Shown here: positions 36,667 through 45,870 of the stretch, piece after piece | Layout of the letters: every line of letters starts with the position of its first letter | How positions within the stretch are numbered: the first letter of the stretch is position 1 | DNA from: Parasutterella muris | Lineage (GTDB): Bacteria; Pseudomonadota; Gammaproteobacteria; Burkholderiales; Burkholderiaceae_F | Length of the DNA: 64,000 nt | Direction of reading: 5' to 3' | Assembly: GCF_943193095.1 (NCBI RefSeq) | Contig: NZ_CALPCV010000005.1 | Span: forward strand, 53,752 to 117,751 | Translations under genes and position numbers: made by a program | Notes under the pieces: model-generated | Databases searched by the model: none | Seen by the model: the letters and a program-made list of their open reading frames with translations, nothing else | Told to the model about the DNA's origin: nothing

Positions 36667-39189
36667 ATGGCTCACAATCTCAGAGAAATTGAAGAACAGA
36701 TGTCGGCAGTCGGTATTGATCTGCCGCCTGGTCATGACCTGATCGTCAACGGTCGGAATTGGAGGCGATTCAAGCCCAATAACTCAAATTTCAAGCGCGG
36801 AAAGGATGCCTGGTATGGAATTTGGGAGCAATCGCTGTCAAACGGCAAAATCTATTATTTTGGTACTTTTGGAATCGGCAGCCAAACCTACAAAATCGAA
36901 CACTCGAGGAAGGGCTGGACTCGCGAAGAGTGGACAGAACTCGAAAGCCGTAAAAAGGCCGATCAGGAGGTTATCGATAAGGCGCTCGAAGAGCGTCGTA
37001 AATCTGCCCGAGAGAAAGCCGCAAAGATGTGGGAAAGGGCAGCTGACTCTGTATCCGCTTCTCATCCGTATGTGAGATCAAAAAAAATCCGTCCGATCGG
37101 AGCTCGCCAGTTACGTAATCAAATCTTAGTTCCTGTGTGGAAAGAAGAGACGCTCGTCGGTCTGCAGACAATCTTCCCCGACGATACCGCTGAGGGCACG
37201 CACGCTTTTCAGAAGAAATTTCTCTCCGGTACCGAAACTAAAGGCTCGTTTGCAGTTCTGGGGACTCTGCCCGAGAAACCGGAGGTCGTTTTTTTAACAG
37301 AAGGCTGGGCTACAGGATGCTCAATTTTTGAGGCAGTCGGTCAACCGGTCATCGTCGCCTTTTCTGCCGGCAACCTGCTGCCTGTTGCAGAAACGCTGCG
37401 GGCCAAATACCCTGACTCAAAAATCTGTATCGCCGCAGACAATGACGCCCACTATTTGAGAAAACTGCGCGAGGAATGCGCCTCCAGATTCGGCATCGAT
37501 CTGCAGGTGCACTCATCCAGAAGCGCCGCTCAGGATCAATGTTTTGACGGCGGCCGTGTGCGCGCGTGGTGGTCAAAAAAGGACGGAGAAGCGTGCGTCG
37601 AGTATGAGGAATGGATCGGCGACAGAACACGTCCCTCTCATCGTTCCCTGAACAATACCGGCATCGTCAAGGCCAACATTGCCGCGGCTAGAGTCAACGC
37701 CTGCGTGTTCATTCCGAGGTTTTCAAATCAGAAGACATGGGGTACGGATTTCAACGATCTCGCCTCTGAAGAAGGCATTAATGTTGTTCGCGAACAGCTC
37801 GAGTATTCGTCTGCGACGCCCGTGAGGGCGGCAAAAAGGGGTAGAAGCACTTCCAAGACGAACGAGATTACGGAAAACGACAAGACGATTCTCCGAGTAC
37901 TGGCTGATCGCTACGTTGCGATTGACAATACGGACACTTGTTGGGACCTCGTTTATCACCGTCTGGCAAAAATCTCATTTATCAAACAGTACTACGGCAG
38001 CAGACTCGTTTCATCGTGGCTACAAGGACTGTTTGGAAACCGAAGAATCATTCAGCCGGAACAGCTCATTTTTGAACCGGACCCTAAAAAGGTTCCTGAA
38101 GGCTCGATTTCTATGTTTGAGGGCTGGCCTCTGGTTCCAACGTACGATACGAGTAAGTGCCATCTCCTGATCGAACACCTCTTTAAGATTTGCGGCGAAG
38201 ACGAAAATATTTTTAATTGGATTTCTTCTTGGCTTGCCTATCCTCTGCAGCATCCGGGTGCCAAGATGGCTTCCGGCTTAATGATCTATGGCGAACGAGA
38301 AGGTACCGGTAAAAGTATTTTCTTCAATGTCATTGCCAAAATTTACGGTAAGTATGGCTGCTCAGTTAACCAGACAATGATCCAATCGGATTTCAATGGC
38401 TGGATATCTCAGAAGCTGTTTATGGTTGGCGAAGAGGTTGTGACGAATCAGGATAAGCGGACTCTGAAGGGGATGCTGAAAAACCTAGTCACGAATCCGA
38501 CGCACACGATCAATGAGAAGGGCTATCCCGCTCGGTTTGAGGTTAATAAGACAAATATCGTCTTTCTGTCCAACGAACAGCAGCCGGGTATTTTGGACCC
38601 GAAAGATCGGCGCTATATGGCGATTCGGTTCGAAGAGTATTCACCGCCTGAATATTTTCAGGCGCTTGCTAAAGAAATCAACAATGGAGGCGCGGCCGCT
38701 CTGTATGGTTGGTTATTGACCTTAGACCTTGAAGATTTTGATGAAAACACTCGTCCGCTGGAGACAGAAGCAAGAGCTGAGCTGAAAAAGTTAGGCAGCA
38801 ACAACAGCATTCGGTTTATTGAGGAATGGCAGGCGGGAGACACCCCGTTTCCTGCTGTGCCTGCGGTCGCTTGGCACCTTTATGACGCCTATCAGATGTG
38901 GTGCAAGGCGTCTGGGGAGCGTCCTGTGAACCGCGAGGTCTTTACAACTTACTGCAAGCATCGGCTTGGGTCTGCCCGAAGGCGCGTCAGTCTCTATGAC
39001 GGGCCTCCTGATACATCCGTCTTCACGAACCTGGTCACGATGCAAAAACAGCTTTATTGGCCTGAAACAATCGTGGATGGAAAGTCGTGGTCGGAAGTGC
39101 CGAAGCAAAAATTCGAGGATGGTGTACTGAAGTTCCAGAGATCAATCTACAAGGCCCGAGAGAGGTTTAGAAACTATGAACCCCTTTAA
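36667..39189 (+). CDS. Phage primase-helicase (Toprim plus DUF5906-type helicase)
   Basis: This 840-aa replication protein has a primase half with Toprim-like VVFLTEGWATGCSIFEAVG and CIAADNDAHY. Its C-terminal half is a superfamily 3-like helicase with Walker A GEREGTGKSIFFNV, LFMVGEEVV and FLSNEQQPGILDPKDRRY (DUF5906 type). An AACGAGG ribosome-binding site precedes the start. It is directly followed by the iteron array, so it is the likely initiator. Confidence 0.88.
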   Translation: MAHNLREIEEQMSAVGIDLPPGHDLIVNGRNWRRFKPNNSNFKRGKDAWYGIWEQSLSNGKIYYFGTFGIGSQTYKIEHSRKGWTREEWTELESRKKADQEVIDKALEERRKSAREKAAKMWERAADSVSASHPYVRSKKIRPIGARQLRNQILVPVWKEETLVGLQTIFPDDTAEGTHAFQKKFLSGTETKGSFAVLGTLPEKPEVVFLTEGWATGCSIFEAVGQPVIVAFSAGNLLPVAETLRAKYPDSKICIAADNDAHYLRKLREECASRFGIDLQVHSSRSAAQDQCFDGGRVRAWWSKKDGEACVEYEEWIGDRTRPSHRSLNNTGIVKANIAAARVNACVFIPRFSNQKTWGTDFNDLASEEGINVVREQLEYSSATPVRAAKRGRSTSKTNEITENDKTILRVLADRYVAIDNTDTCWDLVYHRLAKISFIKQYYGSRLVSSWLQGLFGNRRIIQPEQLIFEPDPKKVPEGSISMFEGWPLVPTYDTSKCHLLIEHLFKICGEDENIFNWISSWLAYPLQHPGAKMASGLMIYGEREGTGKSIFFNVIAKIYGKYGCSVNQTMIQSDFNGWISQKLFMVGEEVVTNQDKRTLKGMLKNLVTNPTHTINEKGYPARFEVNKTNIVFLSNEQQPGILDPKDRRYMAIRFEEYSPPEYFQALAKEINNGGAAALYGWLLTLDLEDFDENTRPLETEARAELKKLGSNNSIRFIEEWQAGDTPFPAVPAVAWHLYDAYQMWCKASGERPVNREVFTTYCKHRLGSARRRVSLYDGPPDTSVFTNLVTMQKQLYWPETIVDGKSWSEVPKQKFEDGVLKFQRSIYKARERFRNYEPL

Positions 39190-39195
39190 TTTTAA

Positions 39196-39518
39196 TGTTC
39201 ATACCCTGCCGATGTTCATACCCTGTTCAGGCGGGGAGATTGGCAGGTATGAACAGTCTTTTTTGATTTATAAACAGATAGTTATTTGTGCTGTGTTCAT
39301 ACTGTTCAGACCTATAGCCAAACTCCTACGTGTGCGCGTGCGCGCGAGAGGAATAAACGGATGTGTAAAGAGTGTTTCGCGCGTATGAGAGTTAATTAAG
39401 GTATGAACAGTATGAACAGATTAGTAAAAAAGATGATAAAAACAAATAAATATTTAAAAATTTGGTATGAACAAAAGGTATGAACAGGGTCTGAACAAAA
39501 CACTGTTAAGTATGAACA
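39196..39518 (+). repeat. GTATGAACA iteron array, probable prophage replication origin
   Basis: Eight perfect copies of GTATGAACA occur. On the plus strand: 39247-39255, 39401-39409, 39410-39418, 39465-39473, 39478-39486 and 39510-39518. On the minus strand as TGTTCATAC: 39196-39204, 39213-39221 and 39294-39302 (nine in all when these are counted). Degenerate CTGTTCAG/TCTGAACA copies lie at 39223, 39302 and 39490. A highly AT-rich stretch (39421-39464) and an alternating GC purine/pyrimidine tract (39329-39345) lie inside. The 378-bp interval contains no gene. Confidence 0.75.
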
Positions 39519-39567
39519 GTGAAGAAATATTGAAAAAAGCAAAGAAAAACTAATCAGGTAAGAAGAT

Positions 39568-39939
39568 ATGAATCGCATCCAGTGGATCAAAAGGCTTTTA
39601 ACGTTGTGGTTTCAGTGGAGAAACAGGATTCGCGGCAGACTCCATTGTCCGCTGGCTGTAGACAACTGTACTGGCGTTGATAAGACCCGTTGCTCGAATG
39701 ATTTGATCAACGCGTCAGGAATTGATTTCCGGATGATGCAGCTGGAAAGAATAATTAGAGAACTGCCTTCTCCGCTTCGTGACGCTGTCTATGCGCTTTA
39801 CGGCGGCCGTGAATGGATCGGCATGACAAGAGCCGCGAATCGGCTGCAGATTAACCGCAGAACGTTGTTTCGGTATTTATGCGCCGCGGATCAGGCGATT
39901 GAGGCCGAATTAGAGAAAACGGAGAAATCACGTGAATAG
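39568..39939 (+). CDS. Sigma-70 region 4-like/antiterminator-like regulator
   Basis: This 123-aa protein has a C-terminal helix-turn-helix (GMTRAANRLQINRRTLFRYL) after RELPSPLRDAVYALYGG, a layout seen in phage late regulators such as Q-like and ArpU-like proteins. It lies between the origin and the late genes, where such a regulator is expected. The N-terminal Arg/Trp-rich part is not recognised. The start is the ATG at 39568. Confidence 0.55.
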   Translation: MNRIQWIKRLLTLWFQWRNRIRGRLHCPLAVDNCTGVDKTRCSNDLINASGIDFRMMQLERIIRELPSPLRDAVYALYGGREWIGMTRAANRLQINRRTLFRYLCAADQAIEAELEKTEKSRE

Positions 39940-40130
39940 TATTAGGAAAATTCCCTATGTCCCATTTGCCTCGAAAAAAGGGCATAATTTCATAAAATTT
40001 GGCAGTGAGTGCATTAAGAGCCTCGCTAGCGCACTTAAAACTTCTCAATCATCCTCCTGTACCTTTCTTATCAAGCGTTTAACAAACGGCTGTTTAGCCT
40101 TTAATCGGGTTAATTTTCTTTGGAGGAATG

Positions 40131-40316
40131 ATGCTTAAGTTTACTAAGGTTACGAAGCGAAATTTTTTGTATAAATTTTTCGTTTGCTTTGCAGGTATCG
40201 GATTAGCCGGAGGCGTCGATCATTTTATTGAGACGGTGATTCCGGCTCCCCTTCCGATGAAAATAGTTATTTCGCTATTTGTGGTGTTTTCGTTCTTTAT
40301 TGCGAAAGAACCTTAA
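40131..40316 (+). CDS. Small two-TM membrane protein
   Basis: 61 residues, MLKFTKVTKRNFLYKFFVCF followed by two hydrophobic stretches. ATG at 40131 is preferred to 40128 for its spacing to GGAGG. Its 3' end overlaps the minus-strand gene ending at 40297. Function unknown. The preceding 39940-40130 shows no supported gene. Confidence 0.5.
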   Translation: MLKFTKVTKRNFLYKFFVCFAGIGLAGGVDHFIETVIPAPLPMKIVISLFVVFSFFIAKEP

Positions 40317-40725
40317 GGAGTTTGGCAAGCTCAATCAAAATTGTTGCTGTGGAAGCTTGGATAAGAATGAATTTAGCCGTGTTTTTTGCTTTTTGGCTTA
40401 ATGGAAGGTTTTTATTGAGAGTGGCAATGTATTCCTTAGGTTTTTCCCCTTTCAAGAGAAGGATGATTTCATGTAAAGCAAAAAATTCATAATAATTCTG
40501 AAATTGAATATTAAGAATATGCGCGTTTTTGATTACTTTAAATGCTTCCATGTCAACCCAATGAGTTGCGACCGGGCTATTTACCGGGGACATGACGGAC
40601 ATATAAGTAACCGGCGGAAACACTACAGATTGAACATCTTCAGAGAGGGTATCAATAAGGTCTAAAACTCGGGAACGTTGTTCTTCAGTGAGGTCTTGGA
40701 AGAAATCTGTTAAAGGTTTTTGCAT
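40297..40725 (-). CDS. Minus-strand cargo protein of unknown function
   Basis: This 142-aa protein begins MQKPLTDFFQDLTEEQRSRV and ends in a hydrophobic helix (FILIQASTATILIELAKLL). No family recognised. It is AT-rich compared with the structural genes and opposes them, which suggests lysogenic expression. An AAGGA ribosome-binding site lies upstream. Confidence 0.6.
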   Translation of the reverse strand: MQKPLTDFFQDLTEEQRSRVLDLIDTLSEDVQSVVFPPVTYMSVMSPVNSPVATHWVDMEAFKVIKNAHILNIQFQNYYEFFALHEIILLLKGEKPKEYIATLNKNLPLSQKAKNTAKFILIQASTATILIELAKLLKVLSQ

Positions 40726-40816
40726 TGAATTATTCCTTGATTATGTGTGGAAACTTAATCATAAAGGAAAGGCTTTCCCGGCTGTGCCTAACAACCGGGC
40801 CAATTAATGTGAATTT

Positions 40817-41218
40817 ATGCCAGTATTTCCGTTAAAGCACTGCGCCTATCCCGGCTGCGGTGCACTTTTCCGTAACTCCGGTTCCTACTGCGAGCAGCAT
40901 AAGCAAATTGCTCAGGACGAAAGATCAGACCGCCGTCGCCAGCTCGATCAAGAAAGAGGGTCAGCAGCCTCTAGAGGATATTCCTCTGCATGGAGAAAAG
41001 CCCGGGAAAGTTTTCTGGCTCGTCATTCTTTCTGTGTCCGATGCGAGGCCGAAGGTTTTCCACGATTGGCTACGGTAGTAGATCATATCATTCCGCATAA
41101 GGGGGATAAACGGTTATTTTGGGATCGAAATAACTGGCAGCCTCTGTGCAAAAGACATCACGATCTAAAGACGGCTGCTGAAGATGGCGGCTTCGGAAAC
41201 ACCAATCGCTATTCATAA
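40817..41218 (+). CDS. HNH endonuclease
   Basis: This 133-aa protein has an N-terminal CxxC zinc motif (CAYPGCGALF, YCEQHK), then CVRCEAEG, VVDHIIPHKGDKRLFWDRNN and WQPLCKRHHDLK, the HNH core. Phage HNH proteins of this type sit just before terminase genes and assist terminase cleavage in packaging. Position here fits that role. Confidence 0.9.
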   Translation: MPVFPLKHCAYPGCGALFRNSGSYCEQHKQIAQDERSDRRRQLDQERGSAASRGYSSAWRKARESFLARHSFCVRCEAEGFPRLATVVDHIIPHKGDKRLFWDRNNWQPLCKRHHDLKTAAEDGGFGNTNRYS

Positions 41219-41248
41219 GTTCTTATCGAAGGAAACCAAAAGGATGCT

Positions 41249-41458
41249 ATGAAAATAGATACAGCTTTTTTATTTACGACGATATTTGTGGCTGCGTTTT
41301 TTACGCTTTCTGGAGGACGCTACGAGCAGCTGTTTGTCAAATCCCTTGCTTATGGGTGGATTTTGCTTTGTTTGTTGAATGCTTTGTACTGGTTGTTGAA
41401 AAATTACTTCAATAAATTCTGGAAAGGAAGCAGGAAGAGGAATTCCAAGGAAAGCTAG
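41249..41458 (+). CDS. Possible small two-TM protein, antisense to the gene at 41270-42157
   Basis: 69 residues with two hydrophobic segments (TAFLFTTIFVAAFFTL and YGWILLCLLNALYWLL) and a basic tail. AAGGATG lies upstream of the ATG. It is antisense over almost its whole length to a longer minus-strand frame, so one of the two may be spurious. Confidence 0.35.
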   Translation: MKIDTAFLFTTIFVAAFFTLSGGRYEQLFVKSLAYGWILLCLLNALYWLLKNYFNKFWKGSRKRNSKES

Positions 41459-42157
41459 GAATGTATACAGACTATAAAGGTAAAGGATGTAATTAAAGAT
41501 TTTCTTTGCCTGTCTTTTGACTCTTCTTGCATTGCCTCTCTTTTTGGACCGCCCGAACTTGCTTAACAGTACATTCCCATACTCTTCTTCCGGGACGCCT
41601 TCTAAGGATTTAAGAATCTCTCGTATAGGAGTTTTGGAGTCAATCTTTCCAAAATATGCCTTGCATTTTTCAAGCCTCCGAAGGTTAAAGAGCAGCTCTT
41701 CAGTGCGTGGGGTGTTCAGAAGTTTAATGGGACGATTTACAATGGTATTCAGTAAAGAATTGGTGTTTGAAAAGGGTTTTAAACTCTTAACAATAGATGA
41801 CTCAAGAGAGTGGAAAATTTTTGCTTGGTCTAAGCCAATTTGAGATAACTGTTTGTCTATGTCAGCAACTTTTTGAAACAGTTGCGAGATGTCTTTTTGA
41901 AGCTTGGATGTTCCTAAAAAAACATCTAAATCAGGTAGCTCCTCTGATTTATTGATTTGTTCAAGGTAATGAAAAAGCCTCTGACTTTTTGAATGAAAGT
42001 CAGTTAAAGGTTTTGTCAAACTTTCGCAGATATTCGATAACGAGTCGAAGAGCTTATCCCATTCTTGAAACAATAGTGAAGAAGAGGCAGTTATCCCCCT
42101 CCAGTTGGTTTGTGAAAGCTGCGAAGGAGCGGGACCGTGAGATTTATTTGAAGTCAT
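41270..42157 (-). CDS. Minus-strand cargo protein with one membrane segment
   Basis: This 295-aa protein is helical and probably coiled-coil over residues 30-130, has one hydrophobic segment near residues 225-245 (ILYLYSLYTFLAFLGIPLP) and a strongly basic C terminus (SSRKRKKRSHKYRRK). No family recognised. It is AT-rich and opposes the late genes. Upstream (42158-42230) is AT-rich with TATAAAA-like sequence suitable for its own promoter. Confidence 0.6.
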   Translation of the reverse strand: MTSNKSHGPAPSQLSQTNWRGITASSSLLFQEWDKLFDSLSNICESLTKPLTDFHSKSQRLFHYLEQINKSEELPDLDVFLGTSKLQKDISQLFQKVADIDKQLSQIGLDQAKIFHSLESSIVKSLKPFSNTNSLLNTIVNRPIKLLNTPRTEELLFNLRRLEKCKAYFGKIDSKTPIREILKSLEGVPEEEYGNVLLSKFGRSKKRGNARRVKRQAKKIFNYILYLYSLYTFLAFLGIPLPASFPEFIEVIFQQPVQSIQQTKQNPPISKGFDKQLLVASSRKRKKRSHKYRRK

Positions 42158-42340
42158 ATTTTTCTTTTGTCTGTTAATACTCGGATTTTATAAAAAAGAA
42201 GGTCTTTTCCCTAATAGGGAGGGGTGGTGAAAAAGTGAAATGACGAGATCATTTGAGACCGCGCCCTCAGTCAAATTTTTGAGCGTGCAAAATTGGAAAA
42301 TTTTTAACTTTTGTCTGTTTAGTGTTTAGGGAGTTCTCTG

Positions 42341-42934
42341 GTGACGAAAGGAAGAAAACGGACCCCGACCGAAATCAAGAAACTACAGGGTACCGCTCAG
42401 CCGTGCCGGATTAATAAATTTGAACCGAAGGTGAACGGGCGGATTACCGATATGCCGGGGGCGCCAGACTATTTATCCGAAGAGGCTAAATGCCATTGGA
42501 AATTTATTTTGGAGCATGAGGGTGGCAGCTGGGTTAAGCAATGTGACCTCGCAATGTTCGAAACATACTGCGAACAGTGGGCTGAACTAGTCCGTTATCG
42601 GCGCGAAAGAAAGCGCTTGCGCGTGCAGATCGAAGAGGCGGAGAAAAAAATCGAAGAGCTCCGCGTAGCGGAGAAATACAGTAGTGCGATTTCCATGATT
42701 AAGTTTCGGGATGAACTCTGGGAGAGGGATAACTTTTTGGCTAACTTGATTGTGAAGTGCATACAGCCTTTCAAGTCAGTTGCCTCTGAGCTCGGCTTTA
42801 CGCCGTCATCTCGTTCTCGGGTGATTGCAACCGGAGAAACACCGGGACAGGTTGATACAAAAACTTTGTCTCTTTTCGATGATAAAGCCGTGGACGATTG
42901 TCTCTCAGAGGTTGACTACAGGACGGTGACATGA
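42341..42934 (+). CDS. terS: Terminase small subunit (P27 family)
   Basis: This 197-aa DNA-recognition subunit of the packaging motor starts KGRKRTPTEIKKLQGTAQPC (after GTG), the P27 signature, and has PDYLSEEAKCHW. The start is GTG at 42341 with AGGGAG upstream. A middle coiled-coil of about 40 residues is longer than I expect for the family. It overlaps terL by ATGA. Confidence 0.9.
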   Translation: MTKGRKRTPTEIKKLQGTAQPCRINKFEPKVNGRITDMPGAPDYLSEEAKCHWKFILEHEGGSWVKQCDLAMFETYCEQWAELVRYRRERKRLRVQIEEAEKKIEELRVAEKYSSAISMIKFRDELWERDNFLANLIVKCIQPFKSVASELGFTPSSRSRVIATGETPGQVDTKTLSLFDDKAVDDCLSEVDYRTVT

Positions 42935-44637
42935 CGAACTACGTAGCGAAGGCTAATTGGTACATCGACAAGGTTTTGTCGGGAGATATTCCTGCCTGTA
43001 TGTATGTCCGCCAGGCATGTACCCGCCAAAAATCCGATTTAGAGCGCTCCGCGCGGGAAGATTGGCCTTATCGGTTCGATGCGAGGGCGGCAACCAGAGT
43101 CTGTTTGTTTATCGAGCATCTTAGGCATGTGAAAGGTCCGCTTTCAGGGCAGACGATCACTCTGGAGCCTTGGCAATGTTTCATTCTTACAACAATCTTC
43201 GGCTGGCTGCGTAAAGACAGCGGAAAGCGCCGATTCAAGAGAGCGTATGTAGAAGTGCCTCGCGGCAACGCGAAATCTACGCTGTCAGCGAGCATCGGTT
43301 TGTACATGATGGCGCTTGACGGAGAGGGAGGTGCTGATTGCTATTCATTTGCGACTACCCGTGAGCAGGCTAGAGAAGTTTTTGATACTGCTCGTGATAT
43401 GGTCCGGCGTTGCTCAGATGTAAGTCGAGAACTTGGCATTAAGGCGTTGGATTATTCGATAGTTCAGCTTGCCAGTAATTCAAAATTCGTTGCGAAATCC
43501 GCTCAAGGCAGCACGTTAGACGGACTCAATACACATTTTGCCTGTATTGACGAGCTCCATGCTCATAAAACACGCGAAGTCTATGACGTGGTTGAAACGT
43601 CTATCGGTAAGCGGCTGCAGCCGTTGTTGTTTGCTATCACGACAGCCGGATTCAACTTATCCGGAATCTGTTACGAGCTAAGGAACTACGTGATCGAAGT
43701 TTTATCCGGAAAAAGTGCCGGCGGGGATGATCAGTTCGGAATTATCTACTCGATTGATAAAGAAGATGAGTGGACAAGCGACAGTGCGCTGATCAAAGCC
43801 AATCCGAACTGGGGCGTCTCGGTCCATCCGGAAACGATTAAATCATTGCGAGATAAGGCACTGACGGTTACAAGTGCGGTTAACAACTTTAAGACCAAGC
43901 ATCTGGACGTCTGGTGTAATGCGGATGCGGCTTGGATGGATCTGACAAAGTGGAATGAGTGTGCAGAACCGAGTTTGGAAGAGTCAGATTTCTACGGTCG
44001 GGAATCTTGGTTGGGGCTTGACTTGGCATCCAAGATTGACTTGACGGCAGCTGTCAGACTCTTTCCTAAAACGATCAACGGCGTCCAGCATTTTTTTGTT
44101 TTTCCGCAGGTTTGGCTTCCTCGGGATACTGTTAATTCGGCGAAAAACGCTTCTTACTGCGGGTGGGAGTATGAGGCTCGCTTGAAGGTCACGGAAGGCT
44201 CTGTTGTGGATTTTGAAGAGGTCAAGGAGTATGTCCGGCGAAGCTGCTCAGACTTTGTCGTGAAGGAAATCGCTTACGACCCGTGGCAGGCAACACAACT
44301 TGCCAGTGAATTAACCGATCAGGGCTGTCCCATGGTCGAGGTTCGCAACAGTGTCCAGAACTTCTCCGAACCGATGAAAACCATCGAGGCTTTAGTGATG
44401 TCCGGAAGGCTTCATCATCCGGATGATCCGATTTTTAATTGGTGCGTTTCAAACGTCGTCTGTCATCGCGATGCGAAAGACAACATTTATCCGAACAAGC
44501 TGAGGAATGAAAACAAGATCGACTTAGTGGTGGCCTTAATCATGGCTTTCTATTCATTCCTGATCGGCGGCGGAAAGATTGAAAAGCCGGTGGATCTGAC
44601 ACCGATGCTTGATTCTCCGCTCATTTTCAATTGGTAA
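42931..44637 (+). CDS. terL: Terminase large subunit
   Basis: This 568-aa packaging ATPase-nuclease has the Walker A-like VPRGNAKSTLSASIG, a Walker B region CIDELHAHK, and nuclease acidic residues in WLGLDLASKIDLTAAV. Type is HK97-like. Start ATG at 42931 overlaps the terS stop. Confidence 0.93.
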   Translation: MTNYVAKANWYIDKVLSGDIPACMYVRQACTRQKSDLERSAREDWPYRFDARAATRVCLFIEHLRHVKGPLSGQTITLEPWQCFILTTIFGWLRKDSGKRRFKRAYVEVPRGNAKSTLSASIGLYMMALDGEGGADCYSFATTREQAREVFDTARDMVRRCSDVSRELGIKALDYSIVQLASNSKFVAKSAQGSTLDGLNTHFACIDELHAHKTREVYDVVETSIGKRLQPLLFAITTAGFNLSGICYELRNYVIEVLSGKSAGGDDQFGIIYSIDKEDEWTSDSALIKANPNWGVSVHPETIKSLRDKALTVTSAVNNFKTKHLDVWCNADAAWMDLTKWNECAEPSLEESDFYGRESWLGLDLASKIDLTAAVRLFPKTINGVQHFFVFPQVWLPRDTVNSAKNASYCGWEYEARLKVTEGSVVDFEEVKEYVRRSCSDFVVKEIAYDPWQATQLASELTDQGCPMVEVRNSVQNFSEPMKTIEALVMSGRLHHPDDPIFNWCVSNVVCHRDAKDNIYPNKLRNENKIDLVVALIMAFYSFLIGGGKIEKPVDLTPMLDSPLIFNW

Positions 44638-44640
44638 ATT

Positions 44641-45870
44641 ATGTTTTTGAGTTCATTTTTTTCTTCGATCGGCAATCCGTTCAGCGACAGTAAAGGGGTG
44701 CAGCGGACAGAACCGATGCTGCAGCTGGTTCCAAGGAAACGGCAGACCTCGGAAGAAACGGCGCTGCAGATTTCCTCTGTGATGGCATGCACGACACTTT
44801 TGGCTGAAACGGTGGCCTCCATGCCGATCTTCGTTTACCGCAATGACAGCGGAAACAGGGATTTAGCCCGGGAAACGGAACTTTGGAAACTGCTGCACGA
44901 CGGCCCGAATGAGTTCATGACGCCAGTCGAGTTCTGGTCTCAGGTTATCTTCAATATGGTGCTTCGAGGCAACGGATACGCCCGGCTCAAACGAGAGGCC
45001 AATGATCCGTCCGGACAAGTGCTCTCGATGATGCCGCTCAACGCTCAGCAAGTGAAAACGATTTATGACGGCTCGACCCTGAGATACGAGTATCTCCATG
45101 ACGGTGAATCTGAGAAGATCGCTAAAGAGTTTATGTTTCACCTGAAGGGTGTCGGCGGCCGTTTTGCCAAAGCATCGAAGCTGGATATGATGGCAGCCAC
45201 GATCAGCGAAGCAGCTGATGCTCAAGAGACTGCCTCAACACTGTTCGGCAATGCAAATAAGCCGAGCGGTATCTTGAGTTCGGAAGGCACGCTCGACAAA
45301 GAGCAGAGAGAGCGCCTTCAAACAACTTTCTACGAAATGGCCAACGGTAGCCAATCCGGTTTGTACGTGCTCGAAGGCGGTCTGAGTTATACGCCTCTGA
45401 CGCTTACGCCGGCTGAAACTCAGCTTTTAGAAACGAGACGCTTTTCCGTGGAAGAAATTTGCCGCTGGTTTGGCGTTCCTTCAGTTCTGGTTGGATCAAA
45501 CTCGGCTACGACATGGGGCAGCGGTATTGAGCAGATTATCTTGGGTTTCCAAAAGTTCACTTTGTTGCCGTTATGCCGGCGAATTGAGCAGGCGGTGAGA
45601 GCTCGCATCATGACGCCGGAGGAATTCACGCTCTACACAGTGGAAATTTCTATGGATAACTTGCTTCGAGCAACCATGAAGGAGCGCATGGAAATCCACG
45701 GGAAAGCCATTCAGTACGGTGTTGAAACCGTTAATGAAGCACGTCAATACGAAAACTTGCCGCCAGTGGAAGGTGGCGATGTCAATTTTGCGCAGTCGGC
45801 GCTGAGGCCTATTTCAGCATTGGCCAAAGCAACGGTTGACCAAAAAACTAAGGAGCCAGATAGTGTCTAA
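44641..45870 (+). CDS. Portal protein, HK97 family
   Basis: This 409-aa protein forms the dodecameric DNA gate. Motifs include NGYARLKREANDPSGQVLSM, RFSVEEICRWFGVPSVLVG and SNSATTWGSGIEQI, all typical of HK97-type portals. It starts 4 nt after terL. Confidence 0.92.
   Translation: MFLSSFFSSIGNPFSDSKGVQRTEPMLQLVPRKRQTSEETALQISSVMACTTLLAETVASMPIFVYRNDSGNRDLARETELWKLLHDGPNEFMTPVEFWSQVIFNMVLRGNGYARLKREANDPSGQVLSMMPLNAQQVKTIYDGSTLRYEYLHDGESEKIAKEFMFHLKGVGGRFAKASKLDMMAATISEAADAQETASTLFGNANKPSGILSSEGTLDKEQRERLQTTFYEMANGSQSGLYVLEGGLSYTPLTLTPAETQLLETRRFSVEEICRWFGVPSVLVGSNSATTWGSGIEQIILGFQKFTLLPLCRRIEQAVRARIMTPEEFTLYTVEISMDNLLRATMKERMEIHGKAIQYGVETVNEARQYENLPPVEGGDVNFAQSALRPISALAKATVDQKTKEPDSV

Noticed and set aside
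39196..39518. CRISPR array as explanation of the repeats
   Set aside because: Repeats are only 9 bp, in both orientations and irregularly spaced, with no cas genes; iterons fit better.
39932..40138. A 68-codon frame after the sigma-like regulator gene
   Set aside because: GTG start without ribosome-binding site, unnatural composition, and it overlaps the ribosome-binding site of the next gene.
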